The notes beneath the pieces are model-generated. The model worked only from the letters and a program-made list of their open reading frames with translations. It was not told where the DNA came from and searched no databases. Both the position numbers and the translations under genes were made by a program. Positions 1 to 10,735 of a stretch of DNA of 37,237 nt are shown piece by piece; within the stretch, counting starts at the first letter, position 1, and each line of letters opens with the position of its first letter. The DNA is from Rhizophlyctis rosea (Eukaryota > Chytridiomycota > Chytridiomycetes > Rhizophlyctidales > Rhizophlyctidaceae): contig JADGJC010000366.1 in NCBI GenBank assembly GCA_027596075.1, forward strand, positions 258-37,494, given 5' to 3'.

Positions 1-3
1 TCC

Positions 4-513
4 ACCGCTTTTTAGCGAAGTCGCCCCCCATCGAGATCATGCACAACGCCGTGGCAACCACCCTTCAATTGTTTGCGTGACACCCCAGTAGAACCATCTC
101 CCACTCGCCACCCGGAGAGAAAGCAGCAAGACACTTAGCTGATATGGTAGGGTCTCCAGTTCCCTGCCCTCGTTGGAGGGCTCGAGGGGGGAACCTGAGA
201 AAAAACCAGTGGAATCAGTCCTTATCAAAGAAAACGGGTACGCAAATCCAGAAAGAAGCAACCGAAGGATGACACGTCAAGTATGCTCCAAAAAAGTCAG
301 CAACCATCGAGCTCTTCTAAGAGGGCTGTGATTCCTCACCCTTCCAAGGGGGCCTGATGGGTATCCGCTTTTTAGTTACCTCATGACCCTATCGAGATCA
401 TGGGAAACGCCTTGGCCACCACTCTCCATTTTCGTTTTGCGTGTCATCCCCAGTGTACCCCTCCCTGGATTTGCTACCCAAAGAAGAAGCGACGAGAAAC
501 TTAACTGAAAAAT
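4..513. repeat. Diverged direct repeat pair (about 4-150 and 366-513)
   Basis: Two stretches of about 150 bp lie in the same orientation, offset by about 362 bp. Both start with cgctttttag, share tcgagatcatg and aacgcc, then a gcgtg block followed by cccagt, and end in related cttaactga/cttagctga blocks. They have drifted, with small indels. The longest open frames over them run on the minus strand (37-261 and 376-900), and their C-terminal parts look alike only because the DNA is duplicated; I recognise no protein family. It could be an old tandem duplication or two copies of a dispersed non-coding repeat. Confidence 0.6.
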
Positions 514-941
514 GTGTCCGGTTCGAGCACATGTTCCCATTCCATATGGCCCAATGCTTGTAGAGAAATGGGTATCAAGAAGAGGACCGGGCGAGAGAGA
601 GGGGAGTATGTGTGTGTTTGCGTGGATAGAAGAGAGATGAGGTAGCGACAAAATGTGCGAGACTGAAACTTGGGAATGGACAATTGGAATGGGAAACTGC
701 GCGAAGGATGTGGGGAGAAAGGAAAGGAAGAGTTCAGGATTTTGCAGGCCGAACCAGCCGAACCCTGGCGACACGCGACATTTATTGGCCTCCGAAATGC
801 GCCTCATAGTTTCGAAGCCACAAGCCACTCGCTTTTTTTGTGTTGGAGTGAGGTGGCTTAGGAGTGCACCACAGCATAAAAGAAATGGAGCTTTGCCCAA
901 CTATTTGCACTTCCCTATTCCACATTCCACACATAAAGCAA
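514..941. other. Gene-free stretch, probable eL41 promoter and 5' leader
   Basis: No convincing coding frame is seen. Short plus-strand frames (653-949) have no recognisable domain. The part nearest the eL41 gene holds an AT-rich gcataaaaga block near 875-884 and a pyrimidine/CA-rich tract near 908-932, which would suit a promoter and transcription start of a ribosomal protein gene. This is a reading of base composition only. Confidence 0.3.
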
Positions 942-1020
942 GTGAGTAAACAATATTTATACAGATCTTGGTTAGCAACCTCAACTAACGACTAACGACG
1001 TCTTGGTATCTTTGTTGCAG
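942..1020 (+). other. Intron in the 5' leader of the eL41 gene
   Basis: A 79-bp interval begins with gtgagt and ends in ttgcag, with a good branch-site block (caactaacgactaacg) about 35 bases before the acceptor. The acceptor lies two bases before the eL41 start codon. Introns at or near the start codon are common in fungal ribosomal protein genes, which supports both the intron and the tiny gene beside it. Confidence 0.75.
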
Positions 1021-1022
1021 TC

Positions 1023-1100
1023 ATGCGTGATAAGTGGAGGAAGAAGCGCCAAAGGCGTCTTAAGAGGAAGAGGAGGAAGATGAGGGCGCGCTCCAAATAA
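1023..1100 (+). CDS. RPL41: 60S ribosomal protein eL41
   Basis: This 25-codon frame encodes an almost purely basic peptide that begins MRDKWRKKRQRRLKRKRR and ends KMRARSK. That matches eL41, the smallest eukaryotic ribosomal protein (25 residues, rich in Arg/Lys, with the invariant WRKKR and RLKRKRRKMR blocks). eL41 forms a single helix bridging the large and small ribosomal subunits. The ATG lies two bases after a consensus intron acceptor, so the start is well fixed, and the frame ends in TAA. It is too short for most automatic gene calls. Length and sequence agree with the family over the whole peptide, so I regard the call as firm. Confidence 0.96.
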   Translation: MRDKWRKKRQRRLKRKRRKMRARSK

Positions 1101-1892
1101 GGTGAGAAAGGGATCTCCCAAAGGGATCTCGTCAGGATGTACCATTCCGACGACCTTTGCTGACTAGTCCTCATAATCAACAGCGCCCATTCTAAACTTC
1201 TCACACACGGTCACGCACTTCCTAATTTCCTCGCCATAAGCATCTTACGGAAGGGAAAACCGGGAGGGGCACGTAGCGGGTGTAGAGTTTAGGACAAAAA
1301 GCGGGGAATAGGGAGAGAGATATCGGTTTTGGCGGGGCGGGAACGGTTGATTTCGGGTAATGGGAAGCTTTTGGGGAGATGGAGCGGTTTTCGGCGTGTC
1401 GAGTGTTTCCCACCACATTCACTTGACGGGCGGGCACCTCTTTCACTTTCCTTTTTCCTGACCCAACTCAGACGCGAACGGTTCGCTGTCCTTTGGAACC
1501 TTGTGCCTGTTTCGCGCGCGCGGGGTGAAGTGCTTTTCTTTGGTGGCACCACACGCTGGGGATTTGTACTTCTCTGCTGAGGGAAACCTTTTCTGTTGAA
1601 ATAATGATGCACATATTTTAGCGCTACATGGTTGAGAGTGTGTCTTGATTGAGATGAGGCGGTTGGCAATGGGGCGGAAGGTTTGGAATGAATGAAAGAT
1701 TGGAGGGGGGAAGGTTAGGGAATTTGGAATTGATCAAATCTGAATCTGGCATGCATTCATGGCCTTAGGCACACGTTCTTCTTGTTACCACAACTACATG
1801 GGTGATGTGCTTTGTTATTTACACGACCATATTCAATGGCTATTTGCGGGAGTGCATTTGCATCACTCCAACTCTGTCAGGCATCATAAAAC
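1101..1892. other. Gene-free stretch between eL41 and the telobox gene
   Basis: This is the 3' flank of eL41 followed by the 3' flank of the minus-strand telobox gene, so the two genes are convergent. The longest frames (1289-1669 minus, 1329-1580 plus, 1759-2157 plus) are low-complexity or overlap the telobox gene antisense and show no family signature. I see no RNA gene here. Confidence 0.4.
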
Positions 1893-4126
1893 CTATTCCC
1901 CTCCATCACCCTCTCCCTTCACCACCAAACTGAAAACCCCTTCATCCTCCCCCACCTTCCTCCTCCTCGCCCTTTCTACCCGCGCCTTATCCTTCATATC
2001 CACTTGCCTCCTCCCAGGCATCCGGCTCCCAAAATGCCCCTCAATCGTAGCCCACGAAGTCCCAAACTCCCTCATCCCTTCCTCAAGCGCGTCCAACTCA
2101 TCCTTCGTCCATGCTCTTCGCTTCTTCGACGAGCGTGGCTGGTATCTCTTGCCGTAGCTTCCGTCCGTCGGGTCATCAACTTCCACCAGCTCCTCCTCTT
2201 CAAGGGCATCATCCTCAACCTCTGTTGCGATCTTTCGAGCCGGCCAGCTGGGTGCCGGCTTCTTGTTTTTGATCGGTTTGAGCGGCGTGAACTTTCTCTT
2301 TTTGATTGGGGACGGACTGGCAGAGGTTGTCTCTCCAGCCTTTGATGCCTTCCTTTTTGTGACTGTGCTGCCTTTCAGATTGGCATCGGTTGGACTGAAG
2401 ATGCTTCGTTGTGGGATATTAGGGCGTAGTGACCGAGTTTGCGTGCCATTCCGTTGGGGAGTCCTTGGGACGGGGCTGCTGTATACTTGTTAGTGTAGCT
2501 GAAAGTATGACCATGGATGGTACGGGATGCTTGCCTGACCGGAAGCGCGGGTGGTGCGATGGGATCATCACCCAATTGCTGTTGTAGCTTTGCGAACATT
2601 CGAGGCGACATTGGCTGTGTTTCTTCTTCGTCTACGGGGATTGGGTCGTTGGCGTTTTCGAACGGTGTTGCGCCAGATGCAGATGCTAGAGATTGCGCCT
2701 TCTCAAGGCTGATGTATGCCTGGAAACGTGGTCAATCTGGGAACAGGAGTCCGGTCAGGCGTGCCCCACGCATACCTCCAGCAGCACAGGAACCGACGCG
2801 TTGTTCACCCTGATGGCGATTTTGGCAAGGAACCAAAGCAGCATGGATTGAAAATCCTCCCATAAATAGATTTCTTCAAGTGTTTCCAGTCTCGTTGTGG
2901 AGACATCCATCATCTGTAGAATGATTTGTCAATTTTGAATGCATGCAAGGAAATGTTTATGATCATACCTCTACCCATCTTTCTTTCAAAGCACGATCGA
3001 GTCTGGAGCGCCTGCGAGGTGTGGCAACAAGGCGGGAGCCTTCCTCATCTCCGACGGGTAGGAAGAAGGTTTGCTGTAGATCTTCTGTTGAGTCTGCGGC
3101 AGCCACACAGGAGATGTAGCTCTGTACTAGCTCATCAGTAAATGTTCGTCTTTGGGTAATACCGACGGAAAGCCTACTTGAGTGCGAAGCTCAACCGTGA
3201 TCTGTTCAACCTCAACCTCCCATCGATCCCAGTTCTCGTCGCATAGTACTGATAGTTCCTCGTCACACACAAAGTCTTCCACAAGAGTTCTAACGTGCCG
3301 CAACATTTGCACGCGTTTGGGCGTGTCGACGCCGATGCCCCCTGTCAAGTAGCCCCACATCATCACCGTTTGCAGACGCCGAAAAGCCAAGTCGGCACCA
3401 GCCGGGGCATTCTTCAGTGTGGATATGAGTAGACCTGTTAGAGGTCAACAGATTGAGTGGTCTGCAGCATGAGTAAGTCATTGCGAATGCTGCGCCGCTC
3501 TTGCAATACTTACCCTCAAGCTGGTCGTAGCATGTCGAGCACCATAGACGGGCCGCCTTTGTATCATAGCCCACTTCTTCGACCAGTCGTTTCCCGTTGT
3601 TCCACGAGGAAGTACCAAAAGCTTCCCGCCCAAGGGCCGATAAGGCCGTCAAAGCACGCGTTTTCTGGCTCGATACTGCGGACGTGGGTTTCCAAGGAGC
3701 TTGTCCTGTCTCCTTTTCTACCAGGAGGGCACCAATCAACCCGACCTGCGATTTTGAAGATTGTGAGGATTGTTCAAGACAGCGCATGTCGGAGATCGCA
3801 CTTGTGCGAGCGCGTCTGGCCAGGGTGAACTTACTTCCGTTATCACGTAGGCTCGCACATCATCGAACTCTGGGAGCGCCCTCGTCATGGAATATGTCCC
3901 TTTTGTCTTTGAATTGGGCGCTATTTGTGTGGGGCGGAAACTGGTCCAGCTGTGTAAGGACGAAATCGGCGGTGCAGTGCGTGGAGAGGTCAAATTTGGT
4001 CGTGTCCGAGATGGCGGCTGCGGATTGCAGTACTGTATTGGCAGCGTGGCGCAGCTTTGGGCTGTGCCGCTTTCATCTTCTGTGCCTCACGCTCTCCACG
4101 ATGCGCGGTGGCCCGTGGGATAGCAT
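1893..4126 (-). CDS. TBF1: Tbf1/TRF-like telomere repeat-binding protein (telobox Myb)
   Basis: Minus-strand gene. Well-supported exons: 3514-3745, 3178-3434, 2969-3130, 2776-2913, 2535-2719, 1893-2478; these close in frame (520 codons with stop). The C-terminus holds a telobox Myb domain: AWTKDELDALEEGMREFG, then WATIEGHF and the telobox signature VDMKDK. The N-terminal half (RLVEEVGYD, FRRLQTVMMWGYL) fits the helical TRF dimerisation region (TRFH-like) of fungal Tbf1. Tbf1 proteins bind TTAGGG-type repeats at telomeres and at some promoters. A basic linker (KKRKFT-like, KPIKNKKP) could be a nuclear signal. The intron at 2479-2534 starts GC rather than GT. The 5' part (3835-4126) looks coding but needs one odd 36-bp intron (4055-4090) or another start, and a one-base frame shift near 3879-3881; treat the N-terminus as unresolved. 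Confidence 0.82.
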
Positions 4127-5608
4127 TTACGCAATTAGATTTGCATGTCAGTCTAGGACACAGTGAATTCTCACTCTAAGAACAAGCATCAAACGAGTCA
4201 AACGACAGGTGCTGCATTGACAGTATTGACACCGTACAGTGTACTTGTGAAGACGGCGTGCTGAGCAGCATTGGGATGTCAAGTGCCATGACATAAACAT
4301 GGGCATCTAGCCGCAAAACTCTTACATGTTTGCGAGAACCTTCTGAGCATGAGCTGCGTTCCATGATGGCCCTCATTGATTTTTATGACTGCCAGCTCCA
4401 AATGCCCGACTCTGCCAGAATGATTATTGCCCGGATTATACACAACCACGAAGGGGGCATTCGCACGTCCCGGACTCCCGGAGACGGGCTCAGCTTGTGC
4501 ATCATCACATCTCGACTCTCGAGTTGCACATTCCTCCATGACACTTCTACATCCATATGGTCGAAGACTCGAAGTTTTGTAGAAATCCTGACAATTGTTG
4601 GAAAGAAAACACCCCTCAACAAAGGACGGAATTTTATTCATTTGGACGACGCGACCGCAGCGGATGTCACCCATGTGGCAGAACGTGGCTTGACCTCCGA
4701 TTGGTTCGAACAATTCAGTAGCCAACCCATCAATGCTCGATAAGGACATATCGTGCAGATGGCAAGCGGATATTCTGCACAACTTTGAGCAACTCGATCA
4801 GAGACCAGTTGACCCAAGTCAGTTTGGTGTTACATTGGGGTCAAGTCGTCATCGACTCAATCGCACATTTTCATTTGTTCCAAGTTCAGTGAGTTCTGGC
4901 CGACAGTGCCGAAAGTAGGCCGAGGTGCCGACGGCTCGATGGGGCTTGGTTTGACGGGGGGTTGGTTCCGTTACCGGAGAAGCCCGACATTTCGTGTTGC
5001 TGGTTGCACAGGCTCGTTGTTTGAAGGACCCAGCTGTGCTGATTCTGCTGAAGGTGTGCTCGGTTTCGTGGTTTGGAGATTTTATGTAGTGGTCAAAGAC
5101 TTGTCCCCATCTTCCATTATTGATGCAATTTGACGGTTGTTTAGATCATATCATAGGTATTTCAGAGTTCTAAAAGCTTATAGCCACGCTTCCACCTTCA
5201 TCTACTGCATCGCTGGATGGGCCTAGCTGCACGCCAGATCCATATTTGTTTACCATTGCCGTGTAGTGCAATCATCCCAAATAAACGGAAGCAGCAGACA
5301 CGCTACCACAACAATATCGTCCATCTGTCTTTCTGCCGGAAATCTTACTTTGTCAGGGTTGGTGATCTGCGGGCGAGGGCAGTGAACCTGTGAAAAGTCC
5401 TTACCTTTCTTCGCAGCAGAATCGAAGTCGATCTATCTTGCAGGTCATCGGTAGTTGTAGTGATTTGCGGTTGTGAAAGGTGTGTGCTTCACAAGGGGCT
5501 TTTGCGTCGCGCTCTTCCCTTGGAAAGCTAATGAGCACAGCACAGTAGAGCACTTGACCTGCACCGTTCAACCGACGTCACCTTTCAACTTGGCTGAAAC
5601 GGTGCAGC
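4127..5608. other. Gene-poor stretch upstream of the telobox and zinc-finger genes
   Basis: This is the divergent intergenic space between two putative DNA-binding proteins. Overlapping frames of 137 codons (4330-4743, plus) and 167 codons (4279-4782, minus) cover the same DNA. Neither has a domain I recognise or flanking splice signals that extend it. From about 5150 to 5608 the DNA is likely the promoter and leader of the C2H2 gene; an upstream frame opens near 5473 only with a non-ATG start. I do not call a gene. Confidence 0.35.
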
Positions 5609-7559
5609 ATGACATTCAATATTCCCTTCCCCTTCAACAACCCCTTCCAATCAGCGCGTCGGAGCGCGGAAGGCGTTCATAATGGAGGCCATCAATCTGG
5701 TTCTCAAACATCGTTCCGTTCCTTTGGATCAATCTCACTGGGATCGTTGCGGAATCTGTCTCAGAACTCTCTTCGTTCCAACCAGTCGCAAAAGAGTTTG
5801 CACCAGTCGCAGCCTCAAACGCCAGCTTCAACAGTCCCCGCAGTCCCAGCATTACCCGTCGAATACTCGCGGACGCCCGTATATACACCCCAACATGTTC
5901 AGCCATTGCAACCGGTAGTCCCATCGGGGAAGCCGGAAGAGGACGTCAGCATTAACGGCGCCGAACGCTTCGAAGATTGGCAACGGCGGTTCTTTGGATA
6001 CATGGGGGAGGTGCAAACCCCCACATTGCCAACCCAATTCAATGTTCCGCCGCAGCAATACCCAGTGCAGAATGTGTGCGATCTCCCTATGGCGTCTCCT
6101 TATCCCATCATCCCGACACCTCACTTCATCCCGGATCAAAATCTCCAACCATACCCGATGCCGATCGTCCCCATCCCCCAATCTCAGCCTTTCACATCAT
6201 TCCCATCAGCAGCAATTCAACAGCAAATACTTCCACCAGTAGCTCTTCAGCAGCAAATGCTCCCGCCAGCAGCACCTCAGCATCAAATGCTTTCGCCAGC
6301 AGCACCTCCACAGCACATGATTTCGCCAGCCGCGCCTCCGCAACAAATGCTTTTACCTGCAGCAGCTCATCAAATGGTTCCAATGGTCCCGCAGGTTGAC
6401 CAGCAGCAACTTCTCTATACACCTATTCCTCTGTCAGCACCACCGGTCCCCACAGTCCTGCCTCCATCTCCAACGCAATCACGACGCAAAGGGTTGCATC
6501 TGGACGTTTTTACGGCCTCGAATGTTCAGTTGCCGTATTTGTATGGTAATGATGGCAGAACTGTAGGCCCGGCTGTGTTCCCCTTCGAACCTCCGGTCAT
6601 GCCGATGGAACACCAAGCCATACACTACGCCCCGCCAGTGAATTACGAACCGATTACTGTCAAACAAGAACCACGCCCGTCCGTGTCGACCGTGACCACC
6701 ACGACGGCGTCCAGCTTTAGGGAATCTGGTGCATCCTCTCAAGCGGCAACAGCAGTCTCAAGCATCACCACGAAGAACTCCACCCAATCCCACTCCTCCC
6801 ACCGCTTCTCCCACATCACAACGGGCTCCTTTGCGGACTCATCAGACTCCACAATCGGCAACTCCGTCTCCTTCATATCCTCACCCCGCACTTCCATGTC
6901 CACCGATGTAGCGGATCTGAATGAAGCAATCGATAAGTCGGATTTCATGAAGGATGATTGGACGTCAACGGATACGCGGACGGTTTATCTTTTTGTCAAC
7001 GAAAGTGAGAAGCAGGGCAAACGGGGTCGTGGGAAGCTGTCTGGTGGGATTGTGGACGAGGCGGATGCGGATGAGGGTCGGATGGTTGCCGGGAAGGAAA
7101 TGTCGGAGCATAATTGTTTCAAGTGTCAGTGTGGGAAGCTGTTTAAGAAGCTGTATAATTTGCGGAACCATTATAAGCAGCATTCGAGGGAGAAGCCGTA
7201 TATTTGTGATGTGTGTAAACGGGGGTGAGTTTTTGACAATTTTTTTCCGTTTGCGAGAAGAAAGATCACTTCTAACTTCTCACTTTGGTGATATCATGTA
7301 GGTTCATGCGAAAACACGATTTGAAACGACACGCCACCACCCACATGGACAATTTTAAACCTTATTCATGTGATGATTGCAAGATGACTTGTAAGTTTTG
7401 AGCTGGAATTTCATCTCTTGTCCACATCATCATCTCACCCTCTCCCCATTTACAGTCACGCGACTAGACGCTCTACACAGACACATCAAATGCAATCGGT
7501 GTCGGGCGGCGCCAGGGTTCCAGGAAGAGGAAGAGGAGGAGGAAGTCATGTCGACATGA
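5609..7559 (+). CDS. C2H2 zinc-finger transcription factor, Crz1-like finger array
   Basis: Exons 5609-7224, 7302-7390 and 7456-7559 give 602 residues. The C-terminus carries three fingers. The first has CGKLFKKLYNLRNHYKQH, the second is CDVCKRGFMRKHDLKRH with a TTH end, and the third is CDDCKMTFTRLDALHRHIKC, a C2HC type. The YNLRNH and RKHDLKRH blocks and the third finger ending in C resemble the calcineurin-responsive factor Crz1/Prz1. The long N-terminus is disordered: Ser/Gln-rich, then Pro/Gln-rich with a tandem repeat (about 6220-6372), then Ser/Thr-rich. I see no clear PxIxIT calcineurin docking motif, so the Crz1 link rests on the fingers alone. The protein ends in an acidic Glu run. 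Both introns (77 and 65 bp) interrupt the finger region; the first splits finger 2. Confidence 0.85.
6220..6372 (+). repeat. In-frame tandem repeat coding Pro/Gln/Met-rich units
   Basis: About five units of 30-36 bases code for variants of QQQMLPPAAP, QHQMLSPAAP and PQQMLLPAAA inside the Crz1-like gene. The units keep the frame, so the tract can grow or shrink without breaking the protein. Coding minisatellites like this are common in disordered regions of fungal transcription factors. Confidence 0.75.
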
Positions 7560-7929
7560 GGTATGAAGGAAATCAGGAAGATGTATTTAGGACGTGACCA
7601 CAGGAACATATTATGGATCATGTAGCTTATTTAGATAGTAGTGTTTTTGGACTTTTTTTTTCTTCTCGTATACCCTAGGCTGCCGGGGTGACGGTAGTGT
7701 ACATTCGCAAAAAAAGGTAGCATTTTTTCTAGTGTAGATTTGTAATATATACCAGGTTTTTGAATGTTGGAGACGAAGTGGAGGGTCGTGTTGTGATGTA
7801 CTGTTGGTCTGGTGTAAGGGGCTTCGAACATGTCTGAGCGGCGGGAAAACTCGTTTGACATTTTGTGACTATCTGCAATACAACCTAAGAACCATCACTT
7901 CCCATTACGAAAGTACCAAACACCAACAT

Positions 7930-8339
7930 CTACAACCCAACATCACTATAAGACCACTCATACTCTAAACAATCCGACTTATGCTTCTCGACGTTGGCGC
8001 GAAGCTCCGGGTCTGAGATTACGGATGCGGCAAACTCGCCTACGTCGGCGGGTTGTTGGGTGAGGACTTGCTTCATGAAGTAGGAGAGGATGTCTTGGAT
8101 TTCTGGGTGGGCGCGGAGGTAGAGTTCGTTTTGGATGCGGACGGAGATCTTTTGGTGGAGAAGGGGGCAAATGTAAGCATCGGTCCTTGAACGAATGCTA
8201 AATAGGGAAAGAAAAGGTTCCTTACTTTATCAGCGTTCAGCTTTTGTTGCATGGCGGGTGTTATTAGGGGTGCTGGTTGTAGTGTGTCCCGCTGGTTGAC
8301 GACGATGGAAGGTCTGTCGTCTTGTGCTGTGGTGGCCAT
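7930..8339 (-). CDS. RIIAD1: RIIa-domain protein, RIIAD1-like (ciliary)
   Basis: Two exons (8226-8339 and 8149 boundary, 7930-8148) encode 110 residues. After a short N-terminus the second exon reads KISVRIQNELYLRAHPE and then IQDILSYFMKQVL with PADVGEFAASVISDP. This is the RIIa helix-turn-helix fold: the YLRAHPE...EFAA...FTDP-like layout matches vertebrate RIIAD1, a small RIIa protein found in ciliated lineages. RIIa domains dimerise and dock on amphipathic helices such as those of A-kinase anchoring and radial-spoke proteins. The 77-bp intron has a gtaagg donor and joins DK to ISV in frame. The gene stands head to head with the CCDC42-like gene (421 bp between start codons). The frame continues to TAG at 7930. 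No catalytic residues are expected. Confidence 0.85.
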
Positions 8340-8760
8340 GGTTGAATGGTGATGGGCGCGTTGGTATCTGATGCCGGTTTACGATTTTCGCTATACTGGC
8401 CGCTTTTATACTTTTTTGGAGAAGTGGTAGAAGCTTGAAAAAGCATTGTCAAAAACTTTTCAACTTGGTGGAGAATCTTGCTCAGAGAATCGGAGCCCAG
8501 GACCCCCTGATTCGATCATTGATAAGTAGAGGTGAGCAAGGAGACAAGGCGCGCCAGACGATCGGACCCCTATTCACTGGACATCGGCGTCCGAGAGCAA
8601 CATCCTTGCTTTTGGACGTGGCTAATTCACAACAGCTTCAGCAAAACCCATCTGTATTCTGTGTTGCATATATTGATTCGCATTGTTTTCACATACAACC
8701 TTTGCGCAGCACTTGAACCACCTCTTCCACCTCCAAGCCCCCCCTTTCCTATTGGCAATC
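8340..8760. promoter_or_regulatory. Shared divergent promoter of two flagellar genes
   Basis: Only 421 bp separate the start codons of the RIIAD1-like and CCDC42-like genes, which point away from each other. No convincing coding frame lies between them. The layout suggests a bidirectional promoter giving joint expression during zoospore formation. I looked for a clear RFX X-box palindrome and did not find one by eye. Confidence 0.5.
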
Positions 8761-10735
8761 ATGAGCACAGCAGCCCTCCGACCACCATCAACCCATCCAC
8801 CCGGCAGCCCTCTCCCACCAGCAACACCCTCGAGTCATCCTTCCACATCACATCGAACGCCTCCAACACCCGCCTCTCTCCCAACATCAACATCGCGTGT
8901 AGGAACAGGCATGCAAATACCCACCACAGCCACATCAGGAGCCGAAGTCGAGCCGGTCTCGGCAGTAGGGACTAGAGATGGAGAAACGTTTGTGACGCAA
9001 AGGGGTGGGAAAATGTAGGCTCTAATAAAAAATTTCCTTCATGTTGCAAAATGACTTACGCCTTTGCTTCGGCAGCATACAGGGCATACCAGTACTGCAG
9101 AATGAGGTAACTGGACGCATTACTCCTAATCATGAGTTCTCTCGCATCAACGCTGACTGTGCAAATGCATCTTCCGTTATCACAAAAGCGTCCACCATCC
9201 ATGTTTGAATCGCGGCGAACGCTCCAATCCACCCTCCTCCTCCGCAAAAAGAAAGAGATGCAGGCCGTGCAGGCACTGCTGGAGAAGAAACGGCTCGAGT
9301 TTGCAAAGCGGATGGAGGAGTGTAGAGAGAAACAGGAGGAGCTGAGGGCTAGGGTAAGAACTCCGCATGCATATGCACGGAGGAAATGAATCTCGGGCTA
9401 ACGTTCTCTTCTACAAATAGCAAAAGAAAATTCGAGATGATGTCACAAAGTTTGAGAAGCATCTGAAAGACAACGATGCTAAACGGCAACGGGCCAATTT
9501 GAAGGCCCAGACAGAGCGCAAGTTGCGGGAGATGAAGGTGAGCTGGAAGATGATATCTGAGCGGATCATGGTTGCACTAACACCGAACGTTACATCAGGA
9601 ACTGGAGCTTGCAGCTCTTGCAAGACAACTGCACGAAGAGCAACTGAAGTCCGAAAAGATGCTGCGGATGATCAGTGAGTTCTCCGTCCATTGCACTCCG
9701 ACACTTCCAAATCATCTGCCAAGAAAATGGACATCCGTTGAAACTCATCCCCACAGAAAAATACCAGATCTACGAACGGTATCTGCAATCTGTTGTCGAC
9801 ATCCTTCCACCCGACTATCTCGACGTAAACGAACCCCACATCAACGACATTCTCATGCGACATAAAACGCTGGTGGAGACAAATGATGACTTGGTGGCGA
9901 CGGTGCAGCAGAGTCAGGATGAGATTGAGCAGCAGAATGCTCAGTTGGCTGGGTTGATCAAGGTGTGTGGTTTTGATGGAGGAGTTCTGCAGGCATTCAA
10001 TACTGAATATGCTACCGTCCGCAAAAACAGGCAAAAAATGACCTGATCCTAGTATACAACTCCACACTCGGCACACAGCAGAAGAAGCTGGACAAGCTGA
10101 AACAGGAATGTGCATACTTGGAGCAACGACTGGAGGAGCGGGATAATACCGGAAAAGAGAGGGTAAGGCCATTCGCAACTCCCATAGAACTTAGCCATCA
10201 TCATGAACCTCACACTCCACCCTCCAGCTACGCATCCTCAGCGAAACAAAACTAGCAATCAACAACATTTTCGACCGCGTCGGCATCCACTCGCGCGCCG
10301 CCATTGCCGCCGCAGCAGCAGCAGGCGTCCCAGTGGGCACAGTTCCCCTCAATAGCAACTCCCAAGCACGCATCGTCATCAGTGGACCAGATTCATTCCT
10401 CCCGGTCACCGCCGCACCACCACCAAATGCACCTAACACAACCGTACCTACATTAGTCCCGCCACCTAATCCTGCCGCTAAGGACATGGGCGACAATACG
10501 CTGAAGGGATTAGCGGAGAAACTCCATGCGATTCAAGATAGGGTATTGGATTTGCAGCGTATGTATTGTTTGCTTGTTTAGTGGTGTTTAGCTGTGGACT
10601 ACCTACATTGTATACACCTCTCACTTCCTACTTCTAGATATCGCACAACGAGCAGAGCAAGCAATAGCACAGGAGAGGGCGGAACGGGCGAGGAAACATG
10701 TGATACTAACTGAAGGGTCGACTGCCAAAACATGA
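8761..10735 (+). CDS. CCDC42: CCDC42/CFAP73-family flagellar coiled-coil protein
   Basis: Nine exons (8761-9014, 9076-9106, 9189-9353, 9421-9537, 9599-9674, 9757-9962, 10031-10162, 10228-10558, 10638-10735) give 469 residues. The core is an all-helical coiled coil: LLRKKKEMQAVQALLEKK, then TKFEKHLKDNDAKRQRA, KYQIYERYLQSVVDILP and DILMRHKTLVETNDDL. These follow, in order, the DUF4200 pattern of CCDC42 and CFAP73 (MIA2), proteins tied to axonemal inner-arm dynein regulation and sperm tail assembly. The first 95 residues are Pro/Ser/Thr-rich and their start is least sure; the second exon is only 31 bp. Near the C-terminus an Ala/Pro-rich insert (AAIAAAAAAGVPVG onward) interrupts the coiled coil. 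I cannot choose firmly between CCDC42 and CFAP73. Confidence 0.85.

Noticed and set aside
376..900. 174-codon minus-strand frame over the upstream repeat copy
   Set aside because: No domain; it lies over repeat and promoter-like DNA, and its similarity to the 37-261 frame is explained by the DNA duplication.
1289..1669. 126-codon minus frame rich in Arg/Ser/Pro
   Set aside because: Overlaps an equally open plus frame, has no family signature and no splice context.
4279..4782. 167-codon minus frame with a faint F-box-like start
   Set aside because: The resemblance is a few residues only; a competing plus frame covers the same DNA and the frame cannot be extended by good introns.
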